Shown here: positions 51,667 to 60,747 of the stretch, piece after piece
Layout: each line of letters opens with the position of its first letter
Numbering within the stretch: the stretch's first letter is position 1
Assembly (NCBI RefSeq): GCF_003432485.1
Contig: NZ_QVNQ01000001.1
Span: forward strand, 558,001 to 622,000
Reading direction: 5' to 3'
From: Actinomadura spongiicola
Lineage (GTDB): Bacteria; Actinomycetota; Actinomycetes; Streptosporangiales; Streptosporangiaceae
DNA length: 64,000 bases
Position numbers and translations under genes: made by a program
Notes under the pieces: generated by a model
Databases searched by the model: none
What the model saw: the letters and a program-made list of their open reading frames with translations, nothing else
What the model was told of the DNA's origin: nothing

Positions 51667-52571
51667 CGGACGCGGTGGAGGAGTTCGTCGCCTCGTCCGA
51701 GACGGCGGCAGTTCTCCACCGCGACCGCGAAGTACCGGTCCCAAGTCTCGCGGGTCAGCCACGCGACATGCGGCAGGACGACGACGTTGTCGAGCTTCAG
51801 CAGCGGGTTGCCCGCGTCGACCGGCTCCTGTTCGAAGACGTCCAGCCCGGCACCGGCGAGCCGTCCCGACGTCAACGCCTCGACCAGCGCGGCCTCGTCG
51901 ACCACGGCCCCGCGCGCCGTGTTCACGACGATCGCGCCGTCCGGCAGCAGCGCGAGCCGCTCCGCGTCCAGCAGATGGTGGGTCTCGTCGGTCAGCGGGA
52001 CGTGCACCGACACGATGTCGCTGGCCCGCAGCAACTCGTCCAACTCCCGCCAGGCCGGGTCTCCGGGACGGCGTCGCCGCGACGTGTACAGGACGCGGGC
52101 GCCGACCGCCTCGACCATGCCCCGCAACAGGCCCGCGATCTCGCCGCCGCCGAGAAGCCCGACGGTGCGCCCGGCGAGTTCCCCGCCCACCAGCGCCCGG
52201 TCGGCCGGCCACCCCTCGCCCCGCCGCGTCCGCGCGTCGAACGGCACGACCCTTCTCAGCACGGCCAGCATCAGCAGCAGACTCGTCTCCGCGACGGCCT
52301 GCGCGTTCTGTCCCGGCATGTTCGCCACGGCGATTCCGCGTTCGGCGGCGGCGTCCAGGTCGATCGTGTTGACCCCGGTGCCGAGCTTCTGGATGAGCCG
52401 CAGCTTCGGCGCCCGGTCCATGTCGGCGGCGGTGAACGGACGCAGCACGTGCCAGAGCACCTCGGTGTCCGGCAGCAACTCCGCGAACCGCTCGTCGTCC
52501 TGCTCGGAGCAGCTCACGATGTCGAGGCCGGGCGCCTCGTGGTCCATGTCGTAGTGCAGCAACACCCGCAT
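51663..52571 (-). CDS. D-2-hydroxyacid dehydrogenase family protein
   Basis: 302 aa from ATG 52571, behind AAAGGGG. NAD-binding VGLLGGGEIAGLLRGM; catalytic Arg in NTARGAVVDE, Glu in DVFEQEPVDAGNP, His in PHVAWLTRETWD: all three present. Similar to glyoxylate reductase and phosphoglycerate dehydrogenase relatives. Convergent with the P450. No substrate can be given. Confidence 0.88.
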   Translation of the reverse strand: MRVLLHYDMDHEAPGLDIVSCSEQDDERFAELLPDTEVLWHVLRPFTAADMDRAPKLRLIQKLGTGVNTIDLDAAAERGIAVANMPGQNAQAVAETSLLLMLAVLRRVVPFDARTRRGEGWPADRALVGGELAGRTVGLLGGGEIAGLLRGMVEAVGARVLYTSRRRRPGDPAWRELDELLRASDIVSVHVPLTDETHHLLDAERLALLPDGAIVVNTARGAVVDEAALVEALTSGRLAGAGLDVFEQEPVDAGNPLLKLDNVVVLPHVAWLTRETWDRYFAVAVENCRRLGRGDELLHRVR

Positions 52572-52924
52572 ATCGGCCCCTTTCCACCATCGCCCCACGT
52601 GCAGATCATGACGCATCCGTGGGCCGCGCTCCGACGCGACGCTCAGTCTCCGCCGGACGACACGCCGCACCGAAATTCGGACCCGCTTTTCATGAACTGC
52701 AATGACCTATCCCGGTCAATTCATGTCATAAACAAGTAATATACTCGTGGTCGTGACCTTATAGCCCTAGGTCTGTGATCGCTGTCGTACTCCAATCCTG
52801 AGCACGGGCACCGGCGGTGTATTTCATGCGAGTCCGTTTCCGGCCACCATCTTGTGACCGAAAACAAACGCGGCGGAAATAGGGGTGGCGTCGGCGACCG
52901 ATCGGCGCCGAAAGGAACGATCCA

Positions 52925-53587
52925 ATGCGCATCAGACCGATCATTGGAACACTGACCCTGCTGGGGGCGGCACTCGGCCCGGTCGCCGCGGCGGGCCCGG
53001 CCCACGCCGACTCCGCGACCTGCCGCGACCAGAAATCCGGGCTGAACCTGACCGTCACCAAGCCGGGAACCCCCGACGCCGACGCGCTCCTGCTGATCCA
53101 GACCGATGTCAGTTCCGGCCTGGACGGCGACGACTGGTTCTTCCACGACGCCGTCGAAGACAGCCCGTTCTCGTCCGACGTCGTGATCTGCGGTGACGCG
53201 GGCAGCGACTCCATCGGCTTCATCAACTCTCCGGCCAGGGGCACGCTCTCCGTCCTGGGCGGCGACGACGGCGACTCCATCCGGGGCGGCGGAAACGGCG
53301 ACATCCTCAACGGCAACAAGGGCACCGACACCATCTGGGGGCTCGACGGCGACGACCATATCCTCGGCGAAGGCGGCGTCGACACCCTCCACGGCGGACT
53401 GGGCAAGGACGACATCAGAGGCGGTGACGACAACGACAACCTCTTCGGCAACGAAGGCGACGACACGATCAACGGCGACAACGGCTGGGACCTGATCGAC
53501 GGCGGGCCCGGCCATGACACCTGCTACGGCGAAGTCACCGTCAACTGCGAGTTCCCTCCGTCCGCCGCCCGACCCGAGAAGAGCTGA
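52925..53587 (+). CDS. Secreted protein with haemolysin-type calcium-binding repeats
   Basis: 220 aa. Signal peptide MRIRPIIGTLTLLGAALGPVAAAGPAHA, then an N-terminal part of about 75 residues with two Cys, then glycine/aspartate repeats of the RTX type: GGDDGDSIRGGGNGDILNG, GGVDTLHGGLGKDDIRGGDD, GNEGDDTINGDNGWDLIDGG. It probably binds calcium outside the cell. The preceding 350 bases are unusually AT-rich (52680-52760, AAACAAGTAATATACTCG) and likely carry the promoter. Confidence 0.87.
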   Translation: MRIRPIIGTLTLLGAALGPVAAAGPAHADSATCRDQKSGLNLTVTKPGTPDADALLLIQTDVSSGLDGDDWFFHDAVEDSPFSSDVVICGDAGSDSIGFINSPARGTLSVLGGDDGDSIRGGGNGDILNGNKGTDTIWGLDGDDHILGEGGVDTLHGGLGKDDIRGGDDNDNLFGNEGDDTINGDNGWDLIDGGPGHDTCYGEVTVNCEFPPSAARPEKS

Positions 53588-53601
53588 CGACGCGGTCGGA
53601 A

Positions 53602-53973
53602 TCAGGGCGCTGCCCCGGTGTCGGCACCCCACTCCCACAGCGCCTGGAGGACCGGGCCCAGGCGGCGACCGCGTGCGGTCAACGCGTAGTGCGTGCGCGG
53701 CGGCCACCCCGGTTCGCGTCGCCGGTCTAGCACCCCGCAGTCCACGAGATGCGCGAGCCGATCGGTCAACACCTTGTCCGACAGCGTGGGCAGCGCCCGC
53801 CGCAGCTCGGTGTACGAATGGTCGCCGCGCAGCAGTTCACGGACCACCAGGGTCGTCCAACGTCCACGAAGCGCGTCCAGGGTGATCTCGACCGGACAGG
53901 ACGGGCTCGGCTCGGTGACGAACGCCCGCGGATCGTCGGGCAGCCCCGGCCGGTCGACCGTTTGGTGAGTCAC
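53602..53973 (-). CDS. HxlR-family regulator
   Basis: 123 aa from GTG 53973; AGGAGG is 6 bases upstream. Winged-helix HxlR: CPVEITLDALRGRWTTLVVRELLRGDHSYTELRRALPTLSDKVLTDRLAHLVDCGVLDR. One N-terminal Cys (SPSCPVE), as in redox-sensing HxlR proteins. A palindrome-containing 18-mer overlaps its own start codon and recurs before the divergent NTF2-like gene, suggesting control of both. Confidence 0.88.
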   Translation of the reverse strand: MTHQTVDRPGLPDDPRAFVTEPSPSCPVEITLDALRGRWTTLVVRELLRGDHSYTELRRALPTLSDKVLTDRLAHLVDCGVLDRRREPGWPPRTHYALTARGRRLGPVLQALWEWGADTGAAP

Positions 53974-53975
53974 GA
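53958..53975 (+). promoter_or_regulatory. HxlR operator-like 18-mer, copy 1
   Basis: CCGTTTGGTGAGTCACGA, with the palindrome GTGAGTCAC in the middle. It covers the HxlR start codon. A -10-like TAGCGT (53984-53989) lies 8 bases downstream on the plus strand, in front of a 43-codon reading frame (GTG 53998 to 54129) with no recognisable product. Confidence 0.6.
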
Positions 53976-54100
53976 GCGCCTCCTAGCGTTCCGTTCGTGC
54001 CCTTCTGTCTACCCGAACCCGCCGCGCCGCTGTCGGTGGCGACCCGCACCACCGTGATGACCAATGTCTACTGCGAGCCTCAGACAGAGGGGACGGCGAA

Positions 54101-54118
54101 CCGTTTGGTGAGTCACGA
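54101..54118 (+). promoter_or_regulatory. HxlR operator-like 18-mer, copy 2, at the NTF2-like promoter
   Basis: The same CCGTTTGGTGAGTCACGA 143 bp from copy 1, followed by TAGCGT (54129-54134) and then the ATG at 54142, 8 bases later. That spacing fits a leaderless mRNA whose promoter the HxlR protein would cover. Confidence 0.6.
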
Positions 54119-54141
54119 AGGCGGCTTCTAGCGTCCTGGGC

Positions 54142-54567
54142 ATGGATCATTCGTCTACCAAAAGGACGCCGATGCGCCCCCTGGCCGACCGCCCCGAAGA
54201 CGTGCCCCTGGCTTTCGCGGACCGCTTCAACAGCGGCGACGCGAACGCGCTCGCCGAGATGTACGAGGACGACGCCGTGTTCGTCCCCGAACCGGGCAAG
54301 CCCCTCGCGGGCGCGGACGGCCTCGCCGCCAACGTCTCCTTCATGGAACTCGGCGTGCCGATCACGGTGCGCCCCCGCCATGCCTACACCACCGGGGACG
54401 TCACGCTGCTGATCGTCGACTGGGTGATCGACGGCGTGGACCGTACCGGCCGTCCCGTCCACATCGAGGGCACCGCCACCGATGTCGCCCGCCGCGGCCC
54501 CGACGGCCACTGGCGCTACGTGATCGACAACCCGTTCGGTTGCGCCCTGTCCGCACCCGCCATTTAG
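54142..54567 (+). CDS. NTF2/SnoaL-like small enzyme or binding protein
   Basis: 141 aa. A single alpha+beta-barrel domain: FADRFNSGDANALAEMYEDDAVFVPEPGKPLAGADGLAANV is the typical DUF4440/SnoaL-like opening, and HWRYVIDNPFG ends the sheet. Possibly an isomerase or ligand-binding protein. Just before the ATG is a -10-like TAGCGT and no ribosome site, so it is probably leaderless. Beside and probably controlled by the HxlR regulator. Confidence 0.82.
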   Translation: MDHSSTKRTPMRPLADRPEDVPLAFADRFNSGDANALAEMYEDDAVFVPEPGKPLAGADGLAANVSFMELGVPITVRPRHAYTTGDVTLLIVDWVIDGVDRTGRPVHIEGTATDVARRGPDGHWRYVIDNPFGCALSAPAI

Positions 54568-54712
54568 AGGTCTTCCCGGTCTGAAGCGACGCGGCTACTC
54601 TGCTACTGGCGTCCATGCCGGTTTTGTGCCATGCGCCCTGGGAGAGTCCCGTCCGGGACTTGTGTTTGGCGCTGCACCGGCTCCTCAGTACCCCCGTCTG
54701 CCGAGGAGTCCC

Positions 54713-56041
54713 GTGAACCCCCAGCACAAACGTGTGTCATTTATGCACAAGCGATGGTCGGCGGCCGTCACCGCCGTCGCGACTGCCGCCGCGGCGCTCC
54801 TGCTGTCGGCCCTCGCGCTGGTCGTGCTGTCCGCGCCGTCGTCCGCCCAGCCGTCCCTGGTCGCCTGTACGTTCCCCACGTGGGCCGAAGGCGAGAGCTA
54901 CACGGCCGGAAGCAAGGTCACCTACAGCGGCCGTGGCTACGAGGCCCGCAGCGCCCACACCGCCTACCGGGGCTCGAACTGGAACCCCGCGTCCACCCCG
55001 ACGCTCTGGCGCGACCTGGGCGCCTGCGACGACTCGCAGCCGCCCACCACGCCTCCCACCACCGATCCGCCCGGGAACGGCGACGCGACCTGCGCGGTGA
55101 AGGGCAAGCCCGCGGGCAAGATCCTTCAGGGCTACTGGGAGAACTGGGACGGCGCGTCCAACGGCGTCCACCCGCCGTTCGGCTGGAGCCCGATCGAGAA
55201 CCCGGTCTTCAAGAACCACGGCTACAACGTGTACAACGCCGCGTTCCCCGTGATCCGCTCCGACGGAACCGTCCTGTGGGAGGACGGCATGGACAGCACG
55301 GTGAAGGTCGCCACCCCCGAGCAGATGTGCGCGGCCAAGGAGGCCGGTGCCACCATCCTGATGTCGATCGGCGGCGCGACCGCGGGCATCGACCTCAGCT
55401 CCAGCTCGGTCGCGGACAAGTTCGTCGAGACGATCGTCCCGATCCTGAAGAAGTACAACTTCGACGGCATCGACATCGACATCGAGACCGGCCTCACCGG
55501 CTCCGGCAACATCAACCAGCTGTCGGCGTCGCAGTCCAACCTGATCCGCATCATCGACGGCGTGCTCGCCGCGATGCCGTCCAACTTCGGGCTCACCATG
55601 GCGCCCGAGACCGCCTACGTCACGGGCGGCAGCGTCACCTACGGCTCCATCTGGGGCGCCTACCTGCCGATCATCAAGAAGTACGCGGACAACGGTCGCC
55701 TGTGGTGGCTGAACATGCAGTACTACAACGGCAGCATGTACGGGTGCCGTGGTGACTCCTACTCCGCCGGGACCGTCGAGGGCTTCGTCAAGCAGACCGA
55801 ATGCCTGAACGCGGGCCTCGTCATCCAGGGCACCACCATCCGCGTCCCCTACGACAAGCAGGCCCCGGGCCTGCCCGCGCAGCCGGGCGCCGGTGGCGGC
55901 TACATGTCGCCGGGCCTGGTCGCCCAGGCGTGGAACAGCTTCAACGGCCAGCTCAAGGGCCTGATGACCTGGTCCATGAACTGGGACGGCTCGAAGAACT
56001 GGACGTTCGGCGACAACGTCCGCCGACTCCAGGGTCGCTGA
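54713..56041 (+). CDS. Secreted chitinase, CBM5/12 plus GH18
   Basis: 442 aa from the GTG at 54713, after GAGGAGTCCC; the ATG at 54743 has no ribosome site. Signal peptide with VATAAAALLLSALALVVLSAPSSAQ. A chitin-binding CBM5/12 follows (about 50-100: CTFPTWAEGESYTAGSKVTY, TLWRDLGAC), a Pro/Thr linker, then GH18: ILQGYWENWDGA, ILMSIGGA, and the catalytic FDGIDIDIE with the Glu proton donor. Similar in build to Streptomyces family 18 chitinases. A 15-bp hairpin follows. Confidence 0.93.
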   Translation: MNPQHKRVSFMHKRWSAAVTAVATAAAALLLSALALVVLSAPSSAQPSLVACTFPTWAEGESYTAGSKVTYSGRGYEARSAHTAYRGSNWNPASTPTLWRDLGACDDSQPPTTPPTTDPPGNGDATCAVKGKPAGKILQGYWENWDGASNGVHPPFGWSPIENPVFKNHGYNVYNAAFPVIRSDGTVLWEDGMDSTVKVATPEQMCAAKEAGATILMSIGGATAGIDLSSSSVADKFVETIVPILKKYNFDGIDIDIETGLTGSGNINQLSASQSNLIRIIDGVLAAMPSNFGLTMAPETAYVTGGSVTYGSIWGAYLPIIKKYADNGRLWWLNMQYYNGSMYGCRGDSYSAGTVEGFVKQTECLNAGLVIQGTTIRVPYDKQAPGLPAQPGAGGGYMSPGLVAQAWNSFNGQLKGLMTWSMNWDGSKNWTFGDNVRRLQGR

Positions 56042-56055
56042 CGCTCACCTGACGG

Positions 56056-56087
56056 ACGGGCCCGGCGGCACCTGCCGCCGGGCCCGT
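56056..56087. terminator. Hairpin after the chitinase gene
   Basis: 15-bp arms ACGGGCCCGGCGGCA (56056-56070) and TGCCGCCGGGCCCGT (56073-56087), between the convergent chitinase and NmrA-like genes. Confidence 0.8.
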
Positions 56088-56105
56088 TCGCTGAACAGTG
56101 GAGTA

Positions 56106-56945
56106 TCAGCGGCTCCACATTTCCTTGGCGTACGCCTCCAGGGTGCGCGGTGGGTTACCGGTCAGCTCCTGGTAATCGTCGGAGACTCGGGCGAACACGT
56201 TGGCCCGGACGAGGGCGAACAGGTCCACCATGTGCTCGACCCAATCTTCGGAGAGACCGGACCTGGCGAAGTAGGCGCGGTGCTGGTCGGGTGTCGCGTC
56301 GACGTGCGTGATGGGACGACCCGAGGCCTTGCTCAGTGTGTCGGCCACGTGGCCGAAGGTCACCGATTCAGGTCCGGTGAGGGTGTAACCGCGGCCGTGG
56401 TGCCCGTCGTGGGTCAGCACGGTGACGGCGGCGTCGGCGATGTCACGGGTGTCGACGAAACCGACCTCGGACCGGCCCGCCGAGGCGTACAACGCGCCCT
56501 CTTCTCGCAGCGCCTTGGCGAACACCCACTCGTCCTCGTCGAAGTTCTGCAGGAACCAGTTCGGCCGCAGGATGGTCCATCGCCTTCCGGAGTTCTGCAC
56601 CGCCGACTCCACGGCGCGACGCGGTGTTTCGTCCGGTGCGCGGTCGACGCCCACCGCCGACATGAGCACCACGTGCCGGACGTTCGGAGCGGCGGCGATC
56701 AACCGGGTCATCACCTCGGCGGCGTCGTCGTCGGCGTCCAGGCCCTTGAGGAACAGCGCGTCGGCATCGCCCAACGCCGACGACCAGGTCGACGGGTCGT
56801 ACCAGTCGAACCGCACGGGCACCACGCCGCGGGACGGCGCACCGGGGTGGCGGCTCGCGGCACGTACCGGCACACCGGCGTCGGCCAGGGCCCTCACCAC
56901 GCGCCTGCCCGCCTTGCCGGTAGCGCCCTCGACCCATACCGTCAT
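56106..56945 (-). CDS. NmrA-like NAD(P)-binding protein
   Basis: 279 aa from the second ATG (56945), six bases after GGAGG. Atypical SDR: TVWVEGATGKAGRRVVRALADAGVPVRAASR binds NADPH, HVVLMSAVGVDRAP and WTILRPNWFLQNF follow. Lacks the Tyr-x-x-x-Lys pair of catalytic SDRs, so it may sense redox state or act on quinones. Divergent from the AraC gene with 63 bp between, likely regulated by it. Confidence 0.84.
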   Translation of the reverse strand: MTVWVEGATGKAGRRVVRALADAGVPVRAASRHPGAPSRGVVPVRFDWYDPSTWSSALGDADALFLKGLDADDDAAEVMTRLIAAAPNVRHVVLMSAVGVDRAPDETPRRAVESAVQNSGRRWTILRPNWFLQNFDEDEWVFAKALREEGALYASAGRSEVGFVDTRDIADAAVTVLTHDGHHGRGYTLTGPESVTFGHVADTLSKASGRPITHVDATPDQHRAYFARSGLSEDWVEHMVDLFALVRANVFARVSDDYQELTGNPPRTLEAYAKEMWSR

Positions 56946-57008
56946 TTGCATCCTCCGTTCGCCGGTGACTGGAATGAACACGCTAGTTCTCGACGAGCGA
57001 GACGGGCG

Positions 57009-58019
57009 ATGGCTCAGAAGCGCGTGCCTTTGTCCATGCGTCTTGCGGACGAAGACGTCTATCGTGGTTATGTGGACGTACTCGCGGACATCCTTACGGC
57101 CATGCGTGTGGGCACACCGGTCGCGGCGCACACCGAAGCGCACGCACCGTGGGGATTGCGGTTCGACCACACCACCGGGGCCGGGTTCCATGTCGTCCTC
57201 CAGGGTTCGTGCTGGCTGACGCCCTTGCCCGGCGATACCGCCCAGTTCGCGCCGTTGGAACTCGGACCCGGCGACGTGGTGCTACTCGGAAGCGGCGCCA
57301 AACACGCCATCACGTCAACGCCCGGAACGCCGCTCACCGACTTCTCACCGGTGCGAAATCCGACGGCCTCACCCCTTGGACGGATGGTCCTGCCCGGACC
57401 GGGTGCCCGGTCCACGATCGTCTGCGGTGCCTACCGCCTGCGCAGGCACCGGCCACACCCGCTCCTGCGGGATCTCCCGGACGTGGTCCACCTGTCGGCG
57501 CTTCCAGGACGGCACCACGGGCTCCGCGCCATGGTCGAACTCCTCGGCGACGAGTTGGAATCCCCGTCCCCTGGTGCCGCGGCGGTGACACCGTCGCTGG
57601 TGGACGCCCTCCTCGTGTACATGCTGCGCGCCTGGTTGCGCGACACACCGGACGGATGGTCCGCGGCGTTCGCTGATCCAGCGACCGCACGGGCTCTGGC
57701 CGCCATGCACGCCGAGCCGGCACGTCCCTGGACGGTCGAGCAACTGGGTTTCATCGCGGGACTGTCCCGGGCCGCGTTCGCACGCCGGTTCACCACCTTC
57801 GTCGGCGAGCCGCCCTTGACCTACCTCACGCGTTGGCGGATGACCATCGCCGCCCGCCTGCTCCGCGACACCGACAAGTCCCTGGAGCAGATAGCCGGTG
57901 CCATCGGATACGGCTCCGCCTTCGCTTTCGCCAAGGCATTCCGGCGCGAGTACGCCACCACACCAGGTGAATACCGCATCGCAACCCGAACAGGCATTAC
58001 ACAGCCCGCGTCCTTGTGA
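57009..58019 (+). CDS. AraC-family regulator with cupin-type sensor
   Basis: 336 aa. The N-terminal half is a cupin-like sensor (WGLRFDHTTGAGFHVVLQGSCWLTPL, LGPGDVVLLGSGAKHAI), the C-terminal half two AraC HTHs (WTVEQLGFIAGLSRAAFARRFTTFVGEPPLTYLTRWRMTIAARLLRDTDKSLEQIAGAIGYGSAFAFAKAFRREY). Divergent from and probably controlling the NmrA-like gene. Start uncertain: GTG at 57072 also in frame. Confidence 0.87.
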   Translation: MAQKRVPLSMRLADEDVYRGYVDVLADILTAMRVGTPVAAHTEAHAPWGLRFDHTTGAGFHVVLQGSCWLTPLPGDTAQFAPLELGPGDVVLLGSGAKHAITSTPGTPLTDFSPVRNPTASPLGRMVLPGPGARSTIVCGAYRLRRHRPHPLLRDLPDVVHLSALPGRHHGLRAMVELLGDELESPSPGAAAVTPSLVDALLVYMLRAWLRDTPDGWSAAFADPATARALAAMHAEPARPWTVEQLGFIAGLSRAAFARRFTTFVGEPPLTYLTRWRMTIAARLLRDTDKSLEQIAGAIGYGSAFAFAKAFRREYATTPGEYRIATRTGITQPASL

Positions 58020-58204
58020 ACACGAGAGATCATTGATGATCCCGCAAGGTGTCGCGGGGCCAACGGCGGCCTGGCCCCCTTCGGACGAATAGTCGTGGTC
58101 GGGCTGGGTTTCGCCGCGCGCCGGCGCGGCTCCTGGTCGGTAGATACCGGCGGCCCAGGCTCCGGGCTCGACACCGATCTTGCAATTCTTGTTGGCATGC
58201 TCCT

Positions 58205-58612
58205 TTAGAGCATTCTGAAGATCTCCGTCGCGGGCGTGTCCTCCACGGAGCCTTCGGCGCTCAGGGCGGCGTGCTCCCAGGCGTCCTGGTCGGTCTCGGC
58301 GCCATGGGCACGGAGCAGTTCGACCAGCTCGACGTGGCAGGCTGATATGGCGCAGTACAACGCGCTGACGTGCTCAAAGTCGCCCGCCTCGTAGCTGGAG
58401 GGATCGGCGCCGGCCTCCAGCAGCAACCGCGCGCACTCAAGCATCCCGGGGTTGGCATTCGCCGGGCCGCCCAACAGCGGTTTCAGCAACACCAGCAGCG
58501 GTGCCTTCCCGTCGATCGGCGTGGTCGCCGCCGTCGGATCGTCCCGCAGGAGATCGGACAACGCCTCGGCATCGGCGGACGACAGCGCCTGTTCCACACC
58601 CGTTTCCGGCAC
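58205..58612 (-). CDS. Small ankyrin-repeat-like protein
   Basis: 135 aa from GTG 58612. Two or three ankyrin-like repeats: ALSSADAEALSDLLRDDP, MLECARLLLEAGADPSSYE and HVSALYCAISACHVELVELLRAHGAE. The same frame extends upstream past 59200, but that region is the shadow of the methyltransferase gene. Likely a protein-protein contact module; function unknown. Divergent from the methyltransferase, 57 bp apart. Confidence 0.72.
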   Translation of the reverse strand: MPETGVEQALSSADAEALSDLLRDDPTAATTPIDGKAPLLVLLKPLLGGPANANPGMLECARLLLEAGADPSSYEAGDFEHVSALYCAISACHVELVELLRAHGAETDQDAWEHAALSAEGSVEDTPATEIFRML

Positions 58613-58669
58613 GCTCCCTTCGTACCGCACCACACGGCCGACTGTTAAGTCCGTGCGAGGCTGGTGCGT

Positions 58670-59302
58670 ATGGGACACGACGCGACTCGTCAGAGCTACG
58701 ACACCGTTGCCGAAACGTACGCCGCCAGATTTCGTGACGAACTCGCTGGCAAGCCGCTGGATCGTGCGTTGTTGGCGTCCCTGCTTGAGCAGTCGGAGCC
58801 CGGTTTTCCGGTCGCCGACCTGGGCTGTGGACCGGGTCATGTGGCCGCCTGGATGGCCGAGAGGGGCGCGAAGAGCGTCGGGATCGACCTTTCCGCCGCG
58901 ATGGTCTCGGCTGGACGGCGCGAGTACCCGGACGTGGAATTCCGCGAAGGCGACCTGCTCGCATTGCCCGCCGCGGACGGCGAGTTCGGGTCGGCGGTCG
59001 CGTGCTACTCCGTCATTCACCTGGAGCCGTCCGAACTGCCCAAAGCCTTCGCGGAGGTCTACCGGGTGCTGCGCCCGTCCGGCCACTTCCTCGTGACGTT
59101 CCATGTCGGCACCGAGGTCAGGCATCTGGACGAGTGGTGGGACCACGAAGTGAACGTCGACTTCTACTTCTACGAGCCCACACAGGTCATCGACCTTCTG
59201 AAAGACGCAGGCTTCACACTGGAAATGCAAATGGAGCGCGTCCACTATCCCGATGAGGTCGACACCCGCCGCGCCTACCTACTCGCTCGCCGCCCGTCCT
59301 AA
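58670..59302 (+). CDS. Class I SAM-dependent methyltransferase (UbiE/BioC-like)
   Basis: 210 aa from ATG 58670 (a GTG lies two codons before). VADLGCGPGHVAAWMAERGAKSVGIDLSAAMV is motif I and the acidic loop; FREGDLLALPAADGEFGSAVACYSVIHLE is motif II/III; VLRPSGHFLVTFHVG is next. Methylates an unknown small molecule. The stop overlaps the convergent reductase stop by 4 bp. Confidence 0.86.
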   Translation: MGHDATRQSYDTVAETYAARFRDELAGKPLDRALLASLLEQSEPGFPVADLGCGPGHVAAWMAERGAKSVGIDLSAAMVSAGRREYPDVEFREGDLLALPAADGEFGSAVACYSVIHLEPSELPKAFAEVYRVLRPSGHFLVTFHVGTEVRHLDEWWDHEVNVDFYFYEPTQVIDLLKDAGFTLEMQMERVHYPDEVDTRRAYLLARRPS

Positions 59303-60252
59303 CGGTCATCAGGGGTCAGGACGACCTTCCCGGTGCTTCGGCCCTCGTCGACCAGGGCGTGCGCCTTGGCCGCCTCGGCCAGGGGGATGCGGTGCGAGAC
59401 GTGGACGCGCAGGCGGCCCGTCTCCACCAATCGCGTCAACGCCTCCAGCCCGCTGTGATCGGGCTCCACGGTCAGACCCGCGAAGCGCCGACCGGCCGCC
59501 TCGGTGCGCGCGGCCAGCTCCATGTTGCGGCGGTCGGCGACCGTGACGAGCAGGCCACCCGGACGCAGGGTCTGAATCGAACGGAACGCGGTGTCGCCAC
59601 CGACGGTGTCCAGGACGATGTCCATGTCGTTTACGACCTCGGCGAAGTCACGAGCCCGGTAATCGACGATTTCGTCCGCGCCGAGCCCCCGCACGAACTC
59701 GCTCTTGGCGGCGCTGGCGGTCGCGGTGACATGGGCGCCCAGCGCCTTGGCGATCTGCACCGCCACATGCCCGACGCCCCCGCCCGCCGCGTGGACGAGC
59801 ACGCGTTGCCCGTCCTGGAGCCCGCCGGTGTCCACCAGGCTCTGCCAGGCGGTCAGCCCGACGAGCGGCAGCGCGGCGGCCTCGGCATCGTCCAGTCCTT
59901 TGGGCTTACGGGCGAAATGTCGCGACGGCGCGGCGACGTATTCGGCGTATCCGCCCGCCTGCCGGGGGAACATCGGCATCCCGTACACCTCGTCCCCCAC
60001 AGCGAAACGGGTGACGCCGGGCTCCAAGGCCACCACGACGCCCGCCACGTCCCAGCCGAGGATGAACGGAGGTTCGCCCAGCATCGGGAACGCACCCGAC
60101 CGGATGAACCCGTCCACGGGATTGACCCCGATCGCCCGCACCTGCACCAAGACTTCGGTCGGCAACGGCACGGGCCGCTCGACCTCGGTGTACTCGAGCA
60201 CCTCCGGACCACCGAAGGACCGCTGGACGACGGCACGCATTCGATCGCTCAC
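59299..60252 (-). CDS. NADP-dependent quinone/zeta-crystallin-like oxidoreductase
   Basis: 317 aa from GTG 60252, behind GGGGAGAGTC; an ATG at 60240 (MRAVVQRSFGGPEVLEY) is the alternative. MDR family: AIGVNPVDGFIRSGAF, VLVHAAAGGVGHVAVQIAKALGAHVTATAS, DEIVDYRARDF. No zinc ligands. Divergent from an HxlR regulator gene, the usual arrangement for redox-inducible oxidoreductases. Confidence 0.87.
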   Translation of the reverse strand: MSDRMRAVVQRSFGGPEVLEYTEVERPVPLPTEVLVQVRAIGVNPVDGFIRSGAFPMLGEPPFILGWDVAGVVVALEPGVTRFAVGDEVYGMPMFPRQAGGYAEYVAAPSRHFARKPKGLDDAEAAALPLVGLTAWQSLVDTGGLQDGQRVLVHAAGGGVGHVAVQIAKALGAHVTATASAAKSEFVRGLGADEIVDYRARDFAEVVNDMDIVLDTVGGDTAFRSIQTLRPGGLLVTVADRRNMELAARTEAAGRRFAGLTVEPDHSGLEALTRLVETGRLRVHVSHRIPLAEAAKAHALVDEGRSTGKVVLTPDDR

Positions 60253-60342
60253 GACTCTCCCCATCACAGCGGACCGCCCGAGCGGCGGTCGCCACCCTCC
60301 ACGCTAGGAATCCGCCGGGAACCTCCCGGTAACCTTCGGAAC

Positions 60343-60735
60343 GTGAGCGAGTTCGACGGCCCCGGCGACGTCTTTCTGGCCGACTGCCCCGCCCGCCTCG
60401 CCGTCGAGATCATCGCCGACAAGTGGGCCGTGGTCGTCCTCTACGGCCTGAGCCGCGGGCCGCGCCGTCACAAGGACCTGATCGAACTCATTGGCGGCAT
60501 CTCGAAGAAGGTCCTCACCCAGACGCTGCGCCGATTGGAACATCACGGCCTGGTGCTCCGCACCGCCCACGCCGAGGCCCCGCCGCGCGTCGACTATGAA
60601 CTCACCGCGCTCGGGCACACGCTCATCGAGCCGATCGCCATGCTCACCCGCTGGGCCGAAGAGAACGGCGCCGCCATCGCCCAGGCCCAGGACCGCAACC
60701 ATCACGGTCTGGGCGCAGGACGGCAGCCGTACTAG
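60343..60735 (+). CDS. HxlR-family regulator
   Basis: 130 aa from GTG 60343. CPARLAVEIIADKWAVVVLYGLSRGPRRHKDLIELIGGISKKVLTQTLRRLEHHGLVLR is the winged helix, with one Cys before it, as in redox-sensing HxlR proteins. It probably represses the divergent oxidoreductase; the space between them is 90 bp. The stop TAG falls inside the -10-like TAGAGT of the next gene. Confidence 0.88.
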   Translation: MSEFDGPGDVFLADCPARLAVEIIADKWAVVVLYGLSRGPRRHKDLIELIGGISKKVLTQTLRRLEHHGLVLRTAHAEAPPRVDYELTALGHTLIEPIAMLTRWAEENGAAIAQAQDRNHHGLGAGRQPY

Positions 60736-60747
60736 AGTCGCTTGATC

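Noticed and set aside
54568..54712. Possible DasR or chitinase-type direct repeat before the chitinase gene
   Set aside because: Only two short GGTCT pieces are present; the full TGGTC-TAGACCA-like palindrome or 12-bp repeat is not.
58613..59245. Upstream extension of the ankyrin-like frame
   Set aside because: It lies opposite the methyltransferase gene and has no repeat pattern; the GTG at 58612 gives a sensible protein.
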